DNA from: Clostridia bacterium
Lineage (GTDB): Bacteria; Bacillota; Clostridia; Christensenellales; Aristaeellaceae
Assembly (NCBI GenBank): GCA_017395065.1
Contig: JAFPWH010000063.1
Location: 84,729 to 148,728, forward strand
DNA length: 64,000 bases
Reading direction: 5' to 3'
A program made the position numbers and the translations under genes. Position 1 is the first letter of the stretch. Each line of letters starts with the position of its first letter. The notes beneath the pieces were generated by a model that was not told the origin of the DNA, ran no database searches, and saw only the letters and a program-made list of their open reading frames with translations. Below, piece after piece: positions 9,001 to 16,209 of the stretch.

Positions 9001-9618
9001 ACCGAGATCAAGGCGCTGGGCAGCGTGAACGTGAGCGCAATGGACGAATACCGCGAGGTGACGGAGCGCTACGAGGAGCTCAGCAGCCAAAGGGACGATC
9101 TGATGCGCGCAAGGGAAGACCTTATGGGCATCATAAGCGAGCTCGGCGGCAAGATGGAAAAGCAGTTTACGGAAAAGCTTGCCCTGCTGGACACGTATTT
9201 CGGCGAAACCTTCACCGCGCTCTTCGGCGGCGGGCAGGCAAAGATCAGCCTGGAGGACCCGGACAACGCTTTGACAAGCGGCATAGAGATCGCCGCGCAG
9301 CCACCGGGCAAGAAGCTGCAATTGCTCTCCCTGCTCAGCGGCGGCGAAAGGGCGCTCACCGCCATCGCGATACTGTTTGCGATGCTCAAACTGAAGCCCA
9401 CGCCGTTTTGCATGCTGGACGAGATCGAGGCCGCGCTGGACGACGCGAACATAGACAACTTCGCCGAATATTTAAAGAGCTATTCCGACAACACGCAGTT
9501 CGTGGTCGTCACCCACAGAAAGGGCACGATGGCGGCCTGCGACGCGCTCTACGGCGTCGCGATGGAGGAAAAGGGCGTATCCAAGCTGATGAGCGTGAAA
9601 CTGGCCGAGGCGGTGTGA
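6058..9618 (+). CDS. smc: Chromosome partition protein SMC
   Basis: 1186 residues, full family length. Walker A GPNGCGKSN is at residues 31-39. Long Glu/Lys/Arg/Leu/Gln-rich coiled coils run from about 170-505 and 660-1010. The hinge, about 515-630, starts at VHGVVANVI and contains the conserved Gly-rich GGSMTGG. The ABC signature LSGGERAL is near residue 1093, followed by Walker B FCMLDEIEAALDD. The start is TTG at 6058 behind AGGAG, giving the typical MRLKRLYIHGFKSF. It organises chromosomes with ScpA/ScpB, which are not in this window. Confidence 0.97.
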   Translation: MRLKRLYIHGFKSFADRVEITFEHGITGVVGPNGCGKSNIADAIRWVLGEQSAKQLRGSKMEDVIFNGTDKRRRSGYCEVTLTFDNEDRALNLDYSEVAVTRRAYRTGEGEYLLNSQPCRLKDIVDLFRDTGTGRDGYSIIGQGRVDEILSQKNEERRQVFEEAAGIVKYKTRKTEAEKRLENTSQNLDRVNDLVESLEERIEPLRLQSEDARKYLALRDELKDLELNAFCVRSQRYTERIQELDESLGSLSQDTGANEEARANLSQEREISQAELEKGERESASLREELQELIREVEAAEGSAGVLRERLSSYQKERARLQAEKETASQGEQGLSKRIEDLQAALSEFEAKTKREAEALKAREEELSKAEENLTELEQSAEDAKEAVISAMNALGDARSEQARLTALTQAIETQIRSLDQSLQKSEEQTENLSKLLESAQDQLDEETKRLNDLSGDAMRLNEETKRAGEEFERMRGDANELLSQRQELSSRAKLLNEMQRDYEGYNLSVKQVLKEASRLGMASVHGVVANVIHADARIEKAVETALGAALQDVIVDTEEDAKELIDFLKRNRFGRATFLPISAVRGRTLDMNERRVLSMPGCVGVASEMVTFDAKYRGIAENLLGRTVIAENLTLGIPIHRAGRQSFRLVTLDGDVMNVGGSMTGGSTVSRMTSLLSREREIKETGEKLEQMNARLRQYESDLKQLSEKRASLKASRQEAFDEFHQQQIALTRAQAHLTQAQEDWDRQLESVKELENEKENLRQQLDEIAKTEQELQNQKQLSQESSDRLRSEAARLQGELNRLRPAVNALREQVTGERIAYGASEKDLELRTAELNRLVNQKGDTRRMLAEAEENLKKLSLSEQADAERLHSEEAALGIARKSLTDTRARFEDADKARLGAQDKLRGLNEKIESLTREAEELNERAHRIELLRQRIEGDLTNLTNRIWEDYQLTLEGAGEFRRDDFKLSEGEKRINAIKTEIKALGSVNVSAMDEYREVTERYEELSSQRDDLMRAREDLMGIISELGGKMEKQFTEKLALLDTYFGETFTALFGGGQAKISLEDPDNALTSGIEIAAQPPGKKLQLLSLLSGGERALTAIAILFAMLKLKPTPFCMLDEIEAALDDANIDNFAEYLKSYSDNTQFVVVTHRKGTMAACDALYGVAMEEKGVSKLMSVKLAEAV

Positions 9619-9672
9619 CAGAGAAACGCGCCCTTTTCGGGGCGGCACGATACACATGAAGGAGCAAACGCG

Positions 9673-10572
9673 ATGGGACTTTTCAGCAAGATCATAAACG
9701 GCCTTAGCCGCACGCGCGGCAAGGTCGGCGCACAGATGAACGAACTGGTGGAGAACGCCAAGGAACTGGACGAGGACTTTTTTGAGGAGCTGACCGACAT
9801 CCTCGTGATGAGCGACGTGGGCGGCAAGCTTTCCTCGCAGCTCGTTGACGAACTGAAGCGCAGGGTACAGTCGGAGAACATAAAGGACCCCGCAAAGGCC
9901 AAGGAGCTGCTCAAGGATATACTGGTCAGGGAAATGATCGCGCCGCCCATGGTGCTCAACGACCCCTCCGTCATCTTCGTCATCGGCGTAAACGGCGTGG
10001 GCAAGACGACCTCCATCGGCAAGCTGGCGAGCCGCTTAAAGACCGTCGGCCGCCGCGTCGTCATCGTGGCCGGCGACACGTTCCGCGCGGCCGCCGCCGA
10101 GCAGCTGACCGTCTGGGCAGACAGGGCCGAGGTGCCCATCGTCAAACGCCAGGAAGGCGCCGACCCCGCCAGCGTCGTCTACGACGGCATTCAGGCCGCC
10201 AAGGCGCGCCACGCGGACATCATGCTGGTGGACACGGCGGGCAGGCTCCACAACAAGACGCACCTGATGGAGGAGCTCAAAAAGATGGCGCGCATCGTGG
10301 AAAGGGAGTTCCCCGAGGCCGAGATGCACGCGCTGCTGGTACTGGACGCGACCACCGGCCAAAACGGCTTAAATCAGGCGCAGGTCTTCATGGACGTTAC
10401 GAAGCTCGACGGCATCGTTCTTACCAAGCTCGACGGCACGGCCAAGGGCGGCATCGCCCTTGCGATCCGGCACGAGCTGAACCTGCCCGTGCGCTACATA
10501 GGCGTGGGCGAAGGCCTGGACGACATGCAGCCCTTCGAGGCGCACGAATTCATCGACGCGATCTTCGGCTGA
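9673..10572 (+). CDS. ftsY: Signal recognition particle receptor FtsY
   Basis: 299 residues: an N-domain helical bundle (about 1-90) and an SRP-type GTPase domain with G1 GVNGVGKTTS (about 105-114), DTFRAAAAEQL, G3 DTAGRLHN, TKLDGTAKGG and GVGEGLDDMQPF. It lacks the long acidic N-terminal extension of Escherichia coli FtsY, as is usual in Firmicutes. It docks ribosome-SRP complexes at the membrane. The ribosome-binding site AGGAG lies 54 bp or less after the smc stop, so co-transcription with smc is likely. Confidence 0.97.
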   Translation: MGLFSKIINGLSRTRGKVGAQMNELVENAKELDEDFFEELTDILVMSDVGGKLSSQLVDELKRRVQSENIKDPAKAKELLKDILVREMIAPPMVLNDPSVIFVIGVNGVGKTTSIGKLASRLKTVGRRVVIVAGDTFRAAAAEQLTVWADRAEVPIVKRQEGADPASVVYDGIQAAKARHADIMLVDTAGRLHNKTHLMEELKKMARIVEREFPEAEMHALLVLDATTGQNGLNQAQVFMDVTKLDGIVLTKLDGTAKGGIALAIRHELNLPVRYIGVGEGLDDMQPFEAHEFIDAIFG

Positions 10573-10660
10573 CGCGCACAAGGGCGGCGCAGTACAAACC
10601 GAACACTGCCCCGCGAGGGGAAAACAAAAGCATATAATAGAAAGCGAGGAGGATTTTCAA

Positions 10661-11626
10661 ATGAAACTCAGCGTATTTGCGGTATTGCTTCAGGACAGAC
10701 CTTTCGACAAGGCGTGCGAGTACCTCGCCTCTTTGGGCGTGCAGGCCGTAGAGATCGGCTGCGGCGGCTTCCCGGGCAAGGCGCACTGCGATCCCAAAGA
10801 TTTCCTGGCGCATCCCGAAAAGATCGATCAGATGAAGGCGACGCTCGAAAAGTATCACCTCGAGATCGCGGCGCTCTCCACGCACGGCAACCCCGTACAC
10901 CCGGACAAGGAAGTTGCCCGCATGTACCACGAGGACTTTGAAAACGCGGTGCTCCTGGCTGAAAAGCTGGGCATCGAGACCGTGGTCACCTTCTCCGGCT
11001 GCCCCGGCGGCAGCGCCGAGGACAAGACGCCCAACTGGGTGACCTGCCCCTGGCCGGACGACTTTACGAACATCCTCGACTACCAGTGGAATCAGGTGCT
11101 GATCCCCTACTGGAAGAAGGAAGTCGAATTCGTAAAGGCGCACGGTGTCAAGAAGGTCGCCTTTGAAATGCACCCGGGCTTTTGCGTATACAATCCCGAG
11201 ACGCTGCTCAAGCTCAGAAACGCGGTCGGCCCCGTCATCGGCGCGAACTTCGACCCCAGCCACCTGTTCTGGCAGGGCATCGATCCCGTGGCGGCGATAC
11301 GGTATCTGGGCGACGCGATCTACTACTTCCACGCCAAGGACACGAAGATCGACGCGATCAACACCGCCAAGAACGGCGTGCTGGACACCAAGCATTACGG
11401 CGACGAGATCAACCGCGCCTGGATCTTCCGCTCGGTCGGCTACGGCCACGACGCCTCCGTCTGGAAGGACATGATGAGCGCGCTCAGGATGGTCGGCTAC
11501 GACGGAATGATCTCCATCGAGCACGAGGACAGTCTGATGAGCGTACCCGAAGGACTCAAAAAGGCCATCGACATGCTGAAGGCCACGATGATGTTTGAGT
11601 CCACGGGCGGAATGTGGTGGGCCTGA
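10661..11626 (+). CDS. Sugar phosphate isomerase/epimerase (AP endonuclease 2-like TIM barrel)
   Basis: 321 residues with the xylose isomerase-like barrel pattern. Candidate metal ligands fall at successive strand ends: Glu in AFEMHPG, Asp in NFDPSHLFWQG, His in YYFHAKD and Glu in SIEHED. Relatives include IolE/IolH-like and hydroxypyruvate isomerase-like enzymes; the substrate cannot be assigned. It has a strong GAGGAGG ribosome-binding site and a TATAAT at 10633-10638, but I see no convincing -35 box. Its stop overlaps the next start (TGATG), so it is co-translated with the nucleoside phosphorylase, which fits a role in pentose or nucleoside-sugar use. Confidence 0.85.
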   Translation: MKLSVFAVLLQDRPFDKACEYLASLGVQAVEIGCGGFPGKAHCDPKDFLAHPEKIDQMKATLEKYHLEIAALSTHGNPVHPDKEVARMYHEDFENAVLLAEKLGIETVVTFSGCPGGSAEDKTPNWVTCPWPDDFTNILDYQWNQVLIPYWKKEVEFVKAHGVKKVAFEMHPGFCVYNPETLLKLRNAVGPVIGANFDPSHLFWQGIDPVAAIRYLGDAIYYFHAKDTKIDAINTAKNGVLDTKHYGDEINRAWIFRSVGYGHDASVWKDMMSALRMVGYDGMISIEHEDSLMSVPEGLKKAIDMLKATMMFESTGGMWWA

Positions 11627-12933
11627 TGGCCGGCATTGACGCTCTCCTGTACAAAAAGCGCTTCGGCGGGGAGCTGACAAGAGAGGAAATCCATGAATTC
11701 GTCACGGGCGTGACCGAAAAGCGCTTCGCCGACTATCAGATCAGCGCAATGCTGATGGCCATCGCAATCAACGGCATGAGCGAAAGCGAGACCGTGGATC
11801 TGACCATGGAAATGGCCTCCTCCGGCGACATGCTCGATCTGTCCGGGATAAGCGGCGTGAAGGTGGACAAGCACTCGACGGGCGGCGTGGGCGACACGAC
11901 GAGTCTGGTGCTTGCGCCCCTGGTCGCCTGCTGCGGCGTGAAGGTCGCAAAAATGAGTGGAAGGGGCCTTGGCTTTACGGGCGGAACGCTCGACAAGCTC
12001 GAGGCCATCCCCGGCTTTTCCGTGAGCATGGACACCGAACGCTTCATGCGCTCCGTGGACAGGATGGGGCTTGCGATCATCGGCCAGACCGCGTCGCTGG
12101 CGCCCTGCGACAAGGTGCTCTACGCGCTCAGGGACGTAACGGCGACAGTGGACGTGATGCCGCTGATCGTCTCCTCCATCCTGAGCAAAAAGATCGCCTC
12201 CGGCGCGGACGTGATCGTGCTGGACGTAAAGGTCGGAAGCGGCGCGATGATGAAGACCGTGGAGGACGCGCGGCGTTTGGCCAAGGCGATGGTCTCCATC
12301 GGCAGCCGCACCGGCAGGCGCTTTGCCGCGCTGCTGACCGACATGAACCAGCCCCTCGGCCGCTACGTCGGAAACGCGCTCGAGGTCGAAGAGGCACTGG
12401 ACATACTGGCAGGCAGGACCGAAGGGGATCTCAAGCAGGTCGCGCTGCGCCTCGGCGCGCAGATGCTCAGGCTTTCCGGCGCGGTCGAAACCGCGGACGA
12501 AGGCGTACGGCTGCTCGAATCCAAGATCGCAAGCGGCGAAGGCCTCGCGAAATTTGCCGAAATGATCGAAAATCAGGGCGGAGATCCGAAAGTGGTCTAC
12601 GACACCTCGCTGCTTCCGAAGGCCGAAAAGCGCCTCGAGCTTACGGCGGAAAGGGACGGCTTCCTTACCCATATCTCCACGAACCTGGTCGGCTACGCCG
12701 CAAAGGCGCTGGGCGCGGGCAGGGAGAGAAAGGAAGACGCGATCGACCCGGCCGTGGGCCTTATCATGAACAAGCGCCTCGGCGACAGGGTCCAAAAGGG
12801 CGAAAGCCTCGTGACGCTGCACACGGGCGCGATCAGCGACGTGGAAACCGCGAAAAAATACCTGACGGACGCGCTCACCGTTTCGGACGAAGCGGTCAAT
12901 GCGCCGCCTCTGGTGTACGAGGAAATAGAATAA
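11626..12933 (+). CDS. pdp: Pyrimidine-nucleoside phosphorylase
   Basis: About 435 residues, the length of the thymidine/pyrimidine-nucleoside phosphorylase family. The phosphate-binding signature KHSTGGVGDTTSLVLAPLVA and KMSGRGLGFTGGTLDKLE are clear. The C-terminal domain ends with MNKRLGDRVQKGESLVTLH, the barrel-sandwich segment of these enzymes. It releases the base and (deoxy)ribose 1-phosphate. I chose ATG at 11626, overlapping the previous stop, because it gives the usual N-terminus MAGIDALLYKKRFGGELT; a GTG at 11614 would add four residues. Confidence 0.93.
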   Translation: MAGIDALLYKKRFGGELTREEIHEFVTGVTEKRFADYQISAMLMAIAINGMSESETVDLTMEMASSGDMLDLSGISGVKVDKHSTGGVGDTTSLVLAPLVACCGVKVAKMSGRGLGFTGGTLDKLEAIPGFSVSMDTERFMRSVDRMGLAIIGQTASLAPCDKVLYALRDVTATVDVMPLIVSSILSKKIASGADVIVLDVKVGSGAMMKTVEDARRLAKAMVSIGSRTGRRFAALLTDMNQPLGRYVGNALEVEEALDILAGRTEGDLKQVALRLGAQMLRLSGAVETADEGVRLLESKIASGEGLAKFAEMIENQGGDPKVVYDTSLLPKAEKRLELTAERDGFLTHISTNLVGYAAKALGAGRERKEDAIDPAVGLIMNKRLGDRVQKGESLVTLHTGAISDVETAKKYLTDALTVSDEAVNAPPLVYEEIE

Positions 12934-12942
12934 ACGCGGGGC

Positions 12943-13887
12943 GTGCGTTCGTCCGCCTTTCCGGACAGGCGTACGCCCGGCGACAGCAGGCAGAAGACAG
13001 ACATGCAAAGCACGGCAGAGAAGGCAGAAAGCAAGCATAAACCGACCGAAGTCTTTCATCGGTTTATGCTGCCGCTTTTGGGCTTTCTGATGGCGCCGGC
13101 GCTGCTCTATCTCGGACGGGTGGCCGCGCTGTACGTGCTTGCACGCCTGTTTTCCGCGATGAACTTAAGCGACGGCACCTATCGCCTCGCCCCCGCTTTC
13201 TGGCGCTTCCTTTGGGACAACGCGGACGGGCTTTCAAACTGCTTCGCGCTCTCCTTCGGCTGTCTCGTTCTTTTGATTCTGAGACGGCAAGGCGCCGGGC
13301 ATAAAGCCTTCCGGCCGCTGTATCTCATGCTGCCGGCCGCGTCGCTGTTTGTGGGACTGAGCTGCGTGCATTTATTGAGGCAGCTCGGCGAGGTGCGCGT
13401 TCTCAGCCGCGTGAGCTTCGGAAACGCCGCCGAGTGGCTTTTATGGGCGCTTATCGGCTGCTTTCAGGCGCTGTGGATCCGCGGCGGGCTGATCGGAGAG
13501 ATATGGCTTCCGTTGCCCGCGGCGCTTTTGTGCTCCGCCCTTGCGCAGGCGGGTGCGGCGTGGTACCTCTATGGCGGTTTTAACGTGCTGCTTATGCTGA
13601 ACGCGCTTATGTGGGGCGTTCTGGCCGCGCTTTTGTACGTCCTGAACACAAGCCTCGTCCCCGAGATCTGCCTGTTTTTCGGCTTTGCCGCGGGGCAGCG
13701 GTTTTTGGGGCACTATCCGTTCGGCGGCGCGTTTTATGTGGAGGCAAATTGGCTCAGCGGCGGGGACGCGGGGCTTAACGGCAGCGCGCTGTGCACGGTC
13801 CTTTTGCTCCTAAGTCTCGCCTGCGCGGCCGTCCTGTACCGGAGCAAGTTCAAAAATCGGGGCAAAAAAGCCCGCAAAACGGAGTGA
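12943..13887 (+). CDS. Multi-pass membrane protein, possibly a degenerate CPBP homologue
   Basis: 314 residues with about seven or eight hydrophobic segments between residues 42 and 300, a charged N-terminus and a Lys/Arg-rich tail. I do not recognise a clear family. The segment ALMWGVLAALLYVLNTSLVPEI and the later NWLSGGDAGLNGS recall the C-terminal part of CPBP intramembrane proteases, but the EExxxR and Fx3H motifs of active members are not visible. The start is uncertain: GTG at 12943 gives a long polar leader, and ATG at 13003 is an alternative. It sits 10 bp after pdp and 3 bp before a lipid kinase, so it is probably in the same operon. Confidence 0.7.
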   Translation: MRSSAFPDRRTPGDSRQKTDMQSTAEKAESKHKPTEVFHRFMLPLLGFLMAPALLYLGRVAALYVLARLFSAMNLSDGTYRLAPAFWRFLWDNADGLSNCFALSFGCLVLLILRRQGAGHKAFRPLYLMLPAASLFVGLSCVHLLRQLGEVRVLSRVSFGNAAEWLLWALIGCFQALWIRGGLIGEIWLPLPAALLCSALAQAGAAWYLYGGFNVLLMLNALMWGVLAALLYVLNTSLVPEICLFFGFAAGQRFLGHYPFGGAFYVEANWLSGGDAGLNGSALCTVLLLLSLACAAVLYRSKFKNRGKKARKTE

Positions 13888-13890
13888 ATC

Positions 13891-14775
13891 ATGCTCAAAA
13901 AGCTTTTATTCGTCGTAAACCCCTGCGCGGGACAGAAAAAGGCCGCCAGGAACCTGAGCGGCATTCTTGAGGTTTTCTGTGCCGGCGGGTACATGCCGAC
14001 GGTCATGATGACCGCGAAGGCCGGTCACGCGACCGAGATCGCCCGCGAATACGCGGCGGGATTCGATCTCGTCGCCTGCGCGGGCGGCGACGGTACGCTC
14101 AACGAAGTCATCACCGGCATTCTGGAAGCCGGCGCGAAGACGCCCATCAGCTACCTGCCCTGCGGCACCACCAACGATCTGGGCGCCACGCTGGGCCTGA
14201 ACCGCGATCTGATCAAGGCGGCGGGCGACGCCGTGGACGGGCAGTCGCGCTTTCTGGACATCGGCCGCTTCAACGGCAGGCACTTTGTCTACACCGCCTC
14301 CTTCGGCGCGTTCACGAAGGCTTCCTACGCGACGCCGCAGGCGATGAAAAACGTGCTCGGACACCTGGCCTACGTGCTGGAGGGCATGAAGGAACTGTGG
14401 CAGATCAAGCCCGTCTGCGCGCGCATCGAAACCGACGCGGGGGCCTTCGAGGGTGAATACATCTTCGGCTCGATCACGAACTCCACGTCCCTTGCCGGCA
14501 TCCTCACGATCGACAAAAATCAGGTCAACCTCGACGACGGCCTGTTCGAGATGATGCTGGTCGAAAAACCGAAAAACGCGATCGAATGCTCGAAGCTGCT
14601 CAGTCAGATCGCCCAGAAGCGCTTTGACGACAAGCTGCGGCTGCACAAGATCTCTCACGCGGAATTTCGTACGGACGAGCCCATCCGCTGGACGCTGGAC
14701 GGCGAACAGAGCGACAAAACGGACAATTTCATCATAGACAACATCAAAAACGCGATCGAATTCCGGATCCCGTGA
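13891..14775 (+). CDS. Diacylglycerol/lipid kinase family protein (YegS/DgkB type)
   Basis: 294 residues with the DAGK catalytic signature: NPCAGQKKA at the N-terminus, then GGDGTLNEVITGIL and PCGTTNDLGATLGL for nucleotide binding. A C-terminal beta domain ends in WTLDGEQSDK. The family phosphorylates diacylglycerol or related lipids at the membrane. It begins 3 bp after the upstream membrane protein. Whether the substrate is diacylglycerol, a sphingoid base or a polyprenol cannot be decided from sequence. Confidence 0.9.
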   Translation: MLKKLLFVVNPCAGQKKAARNLSGILEVFCAGGYMPTVMMTAKAGHATEIAREYAAGFDLVACAGGDGTLNEVITGILEAGAKTPISYLPCGTTNDLGATLGLNRDLIKAAGDAVDGQSRFLDIGRFNGRHFVYTASFGAFTKASYATPQAMKNVLGHLAYVLEGMKELWQIKPVCARIETDAGAFEGEYIFGSITNSTSLAGILTIDKNQVNLDDGLFEMMLVEKPKNAIECSKLLSQIAQKRFDDKLRLHKISHAEFRTDEPIRWTLDGEQSDKTDNFIIDNIKNAIEFRIP

Positions 14776-14827
14776 CGCCTGAAGCCGGGATCGGGATCAC
14801 AATAAACGACAGACGGAGGATACAGAT

Positions 14828-16108
14828 ATGTCCATCACACAGGATACGAAGTGCGTACAGGCGGGCTACACGCCCGCAAACGGCGAGCCCAGGCAGATCC
14901 CCATCATACAGTCCACCACCTTCAAATACGCAACCAGCGAAGACATGGGAAAGCTGTTCGATCTGGAGGCCAGCGGGTATTTCTACACGCGCCTTCAAAA
15001 CCCCACGAACGACATGGTCGCCGCAAAGATCTGCGCGCTGGAGGGCGGCTCGGCCGCGATGCTCACTTCTTCCGGGCAGGCCGCGAATTTCTTTGCGCTG
15101 TTCAACCTGTGCTCGGCGGGCGATCACATCGTGTGCTCCTCCTCGATCTACGGCGGCACGTTCAACCTGATCAGCGTGACCATGGCGCGCATGGGCATCG
15201 AGACCACGTTCATAAGCCCGGACTGCACTTTGGAGGAACTGAACGCCGCCTTCAGGCCCAACACCAAATGCGTATTCGGCGAGACGATCGCAAACCCCGC
15301 TCTGACCGTGCTGGACATAGAGCTGTTCGCAAAGGCCGCGCACGGGCACGGCGTTCCGCTGATCGTGGACAACACCTTCGCGACGCCCGTCAACTGTAAG
15401 CCGGGCCTTTGGGGCGCGGACATCGTGACGCATTCCACCACGAAGTACATGGACGGCCACGGCGCGGCGGTGGGCGGCGCGATCGTCGACATGGGCAAGT
15501 TCGACTGGATGGCGCACGCGGACAGGTTCCCCGGCCTGACGACGCCGGACGAGAGCTATCACGGCATCGTCTACGCCGAAAAGTTCGGCCTGGGCGGCGC
15601 GTTCATCACCAAATGCACGGCGCAGCTGATGCGCGATTTCGGCTCGATCCAGTCGCCCCAGAACGCGTTCATACTGAATCTGGGCCTCGAAAGCCTGCAC
15701 GTGCGTATGCCCAGGCACTGCGAAAACGGCTACGCCGTCGCCAAATTCCTGAGCACGCACCCCAAGATCGAAAAGGTCAGCTACCCTTCGCTGGAGGGCG
15801 ATAAGTATTACGAGCTCGCGAAGAAGTACATGCCGAACGGCACCTGCGGCGTGGTGTCCTTCGAGGTGCGCGGGGGCAGACAGGCCGCGGAGCGCTTCAT
15901 GAAGGCTTTGAAGCTCGCCGCGATCGAAACGCACGTGGCCGACGCCAGGACCTGCTGCCTGTGCCCCGCCGCCTCCACCCACAGGCAGATGACGGACGAG
16001 CAGCTGCTTAAGGCCGGCATCCCCTCGGGCATGGTGCGCCTGAGCTGCGGCCTTGAGAGCAGCAGCGACCTCATCGCCGACCTCGAAAACGCGCTCGAAG
16101 CCGTCTGA
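14828..16108 (+). CDS. O-acetylhomoserine sulfhydrylase-type PLP enzyme
   Basis: 426 residues of the Cys/Met metabolism PLP family. Visible are SSGQAANFFAL, YGGTFNL, the Asp of VDNTFATP and the PLP lysine in THSTTKYMDGHG. The long insertions and length near 425 fit O-acetylhomoserine (thiol)-lyase (MetY) rather than the ~380-residue MetB/MetC enzymes. It would make homocysteine or methionine precursors from O-acetylhomoserine and sulfide. Ribosome-binding site GGAGGA at 14815-14820. No S-box riboswitch or T-box is visible in the 52 bp upstream. Confidence 0.9.
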   Translation: MSITQDTKCVQAGYTPANGEPRQIPIIQSTTFKYATSEDMGKLFDLEASGYFYTRLQNPTNDMVAAKICALEGGSAAMLTSSGQAANFFALFNLCSAGDHIVCSSSIYGGTFNLISVTMARMGIETTFISPDCTLEELNAAFRPNTKCVFGETIANPALTVLDIELFAKAAHGHGVPLIVDNTFATPVNCKPGLWGADIVTHSTTKYMDGHGAAVGGAIVDMGKFDWMAHADRFPGLTTPDESYHGIVYAEKFGLGGAFITKCTAQLMRDFGSIQSPQNAFILNLGLESLHVRMPRHCENGYAVAKFLSTHPKIEKVSYPSLEGDKYYELAKKYMPNGTCGVVSFEVRGGRQAAERFMKALKLAAIETHVADARTCCLCPAASTHRQMTDEQLLKAGIPSGMVRLSCGLESSSDLIADLENALEAV

Positions 16109-16148
16109 GGAAAATTGTTACAAAATAGGTCACGATGTTTCAAAAGCA

Positions 16149-16177
16149 TTGACATTTGTTCCGAATTGTGCGATAAT
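16149..16177 (+). promoter_or_regulatory. SigA promoter of the zinc-ribbon membrane gene
   Basis: TTGACA at 16149, a 17 bp spacer and GATAAT at 16172, 33 bp before the ATG at 16210. It separates this gene from the upstream PLP enzyme. Confidence 0.75.
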
Positions 16178-16209
16178 AGCTTCAAACCAATGCAACGGGA
16201 GTGATTTGA

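Noticed and set aside
8292..9659. 455-codon plus-strand frame in another phase
   Set aside because: Lies inside smc in a shifted frame, with Arg/Gly/Gln-rich low-complexity translation; smc itself is intact.
11497..13059. 520-codon minus-strand frame
   Set aside because: Antisense to pyrimidine-nucleoside phosphorylase, which has clear family motifs; the composition is that of a complement shadow.
14776..14827. SAM riboswitch or T-box before the sulfhydrylase gene
   Set aside because: Only 52 bp separate it from the upstream gene, with no aptamer or T-box sequence.
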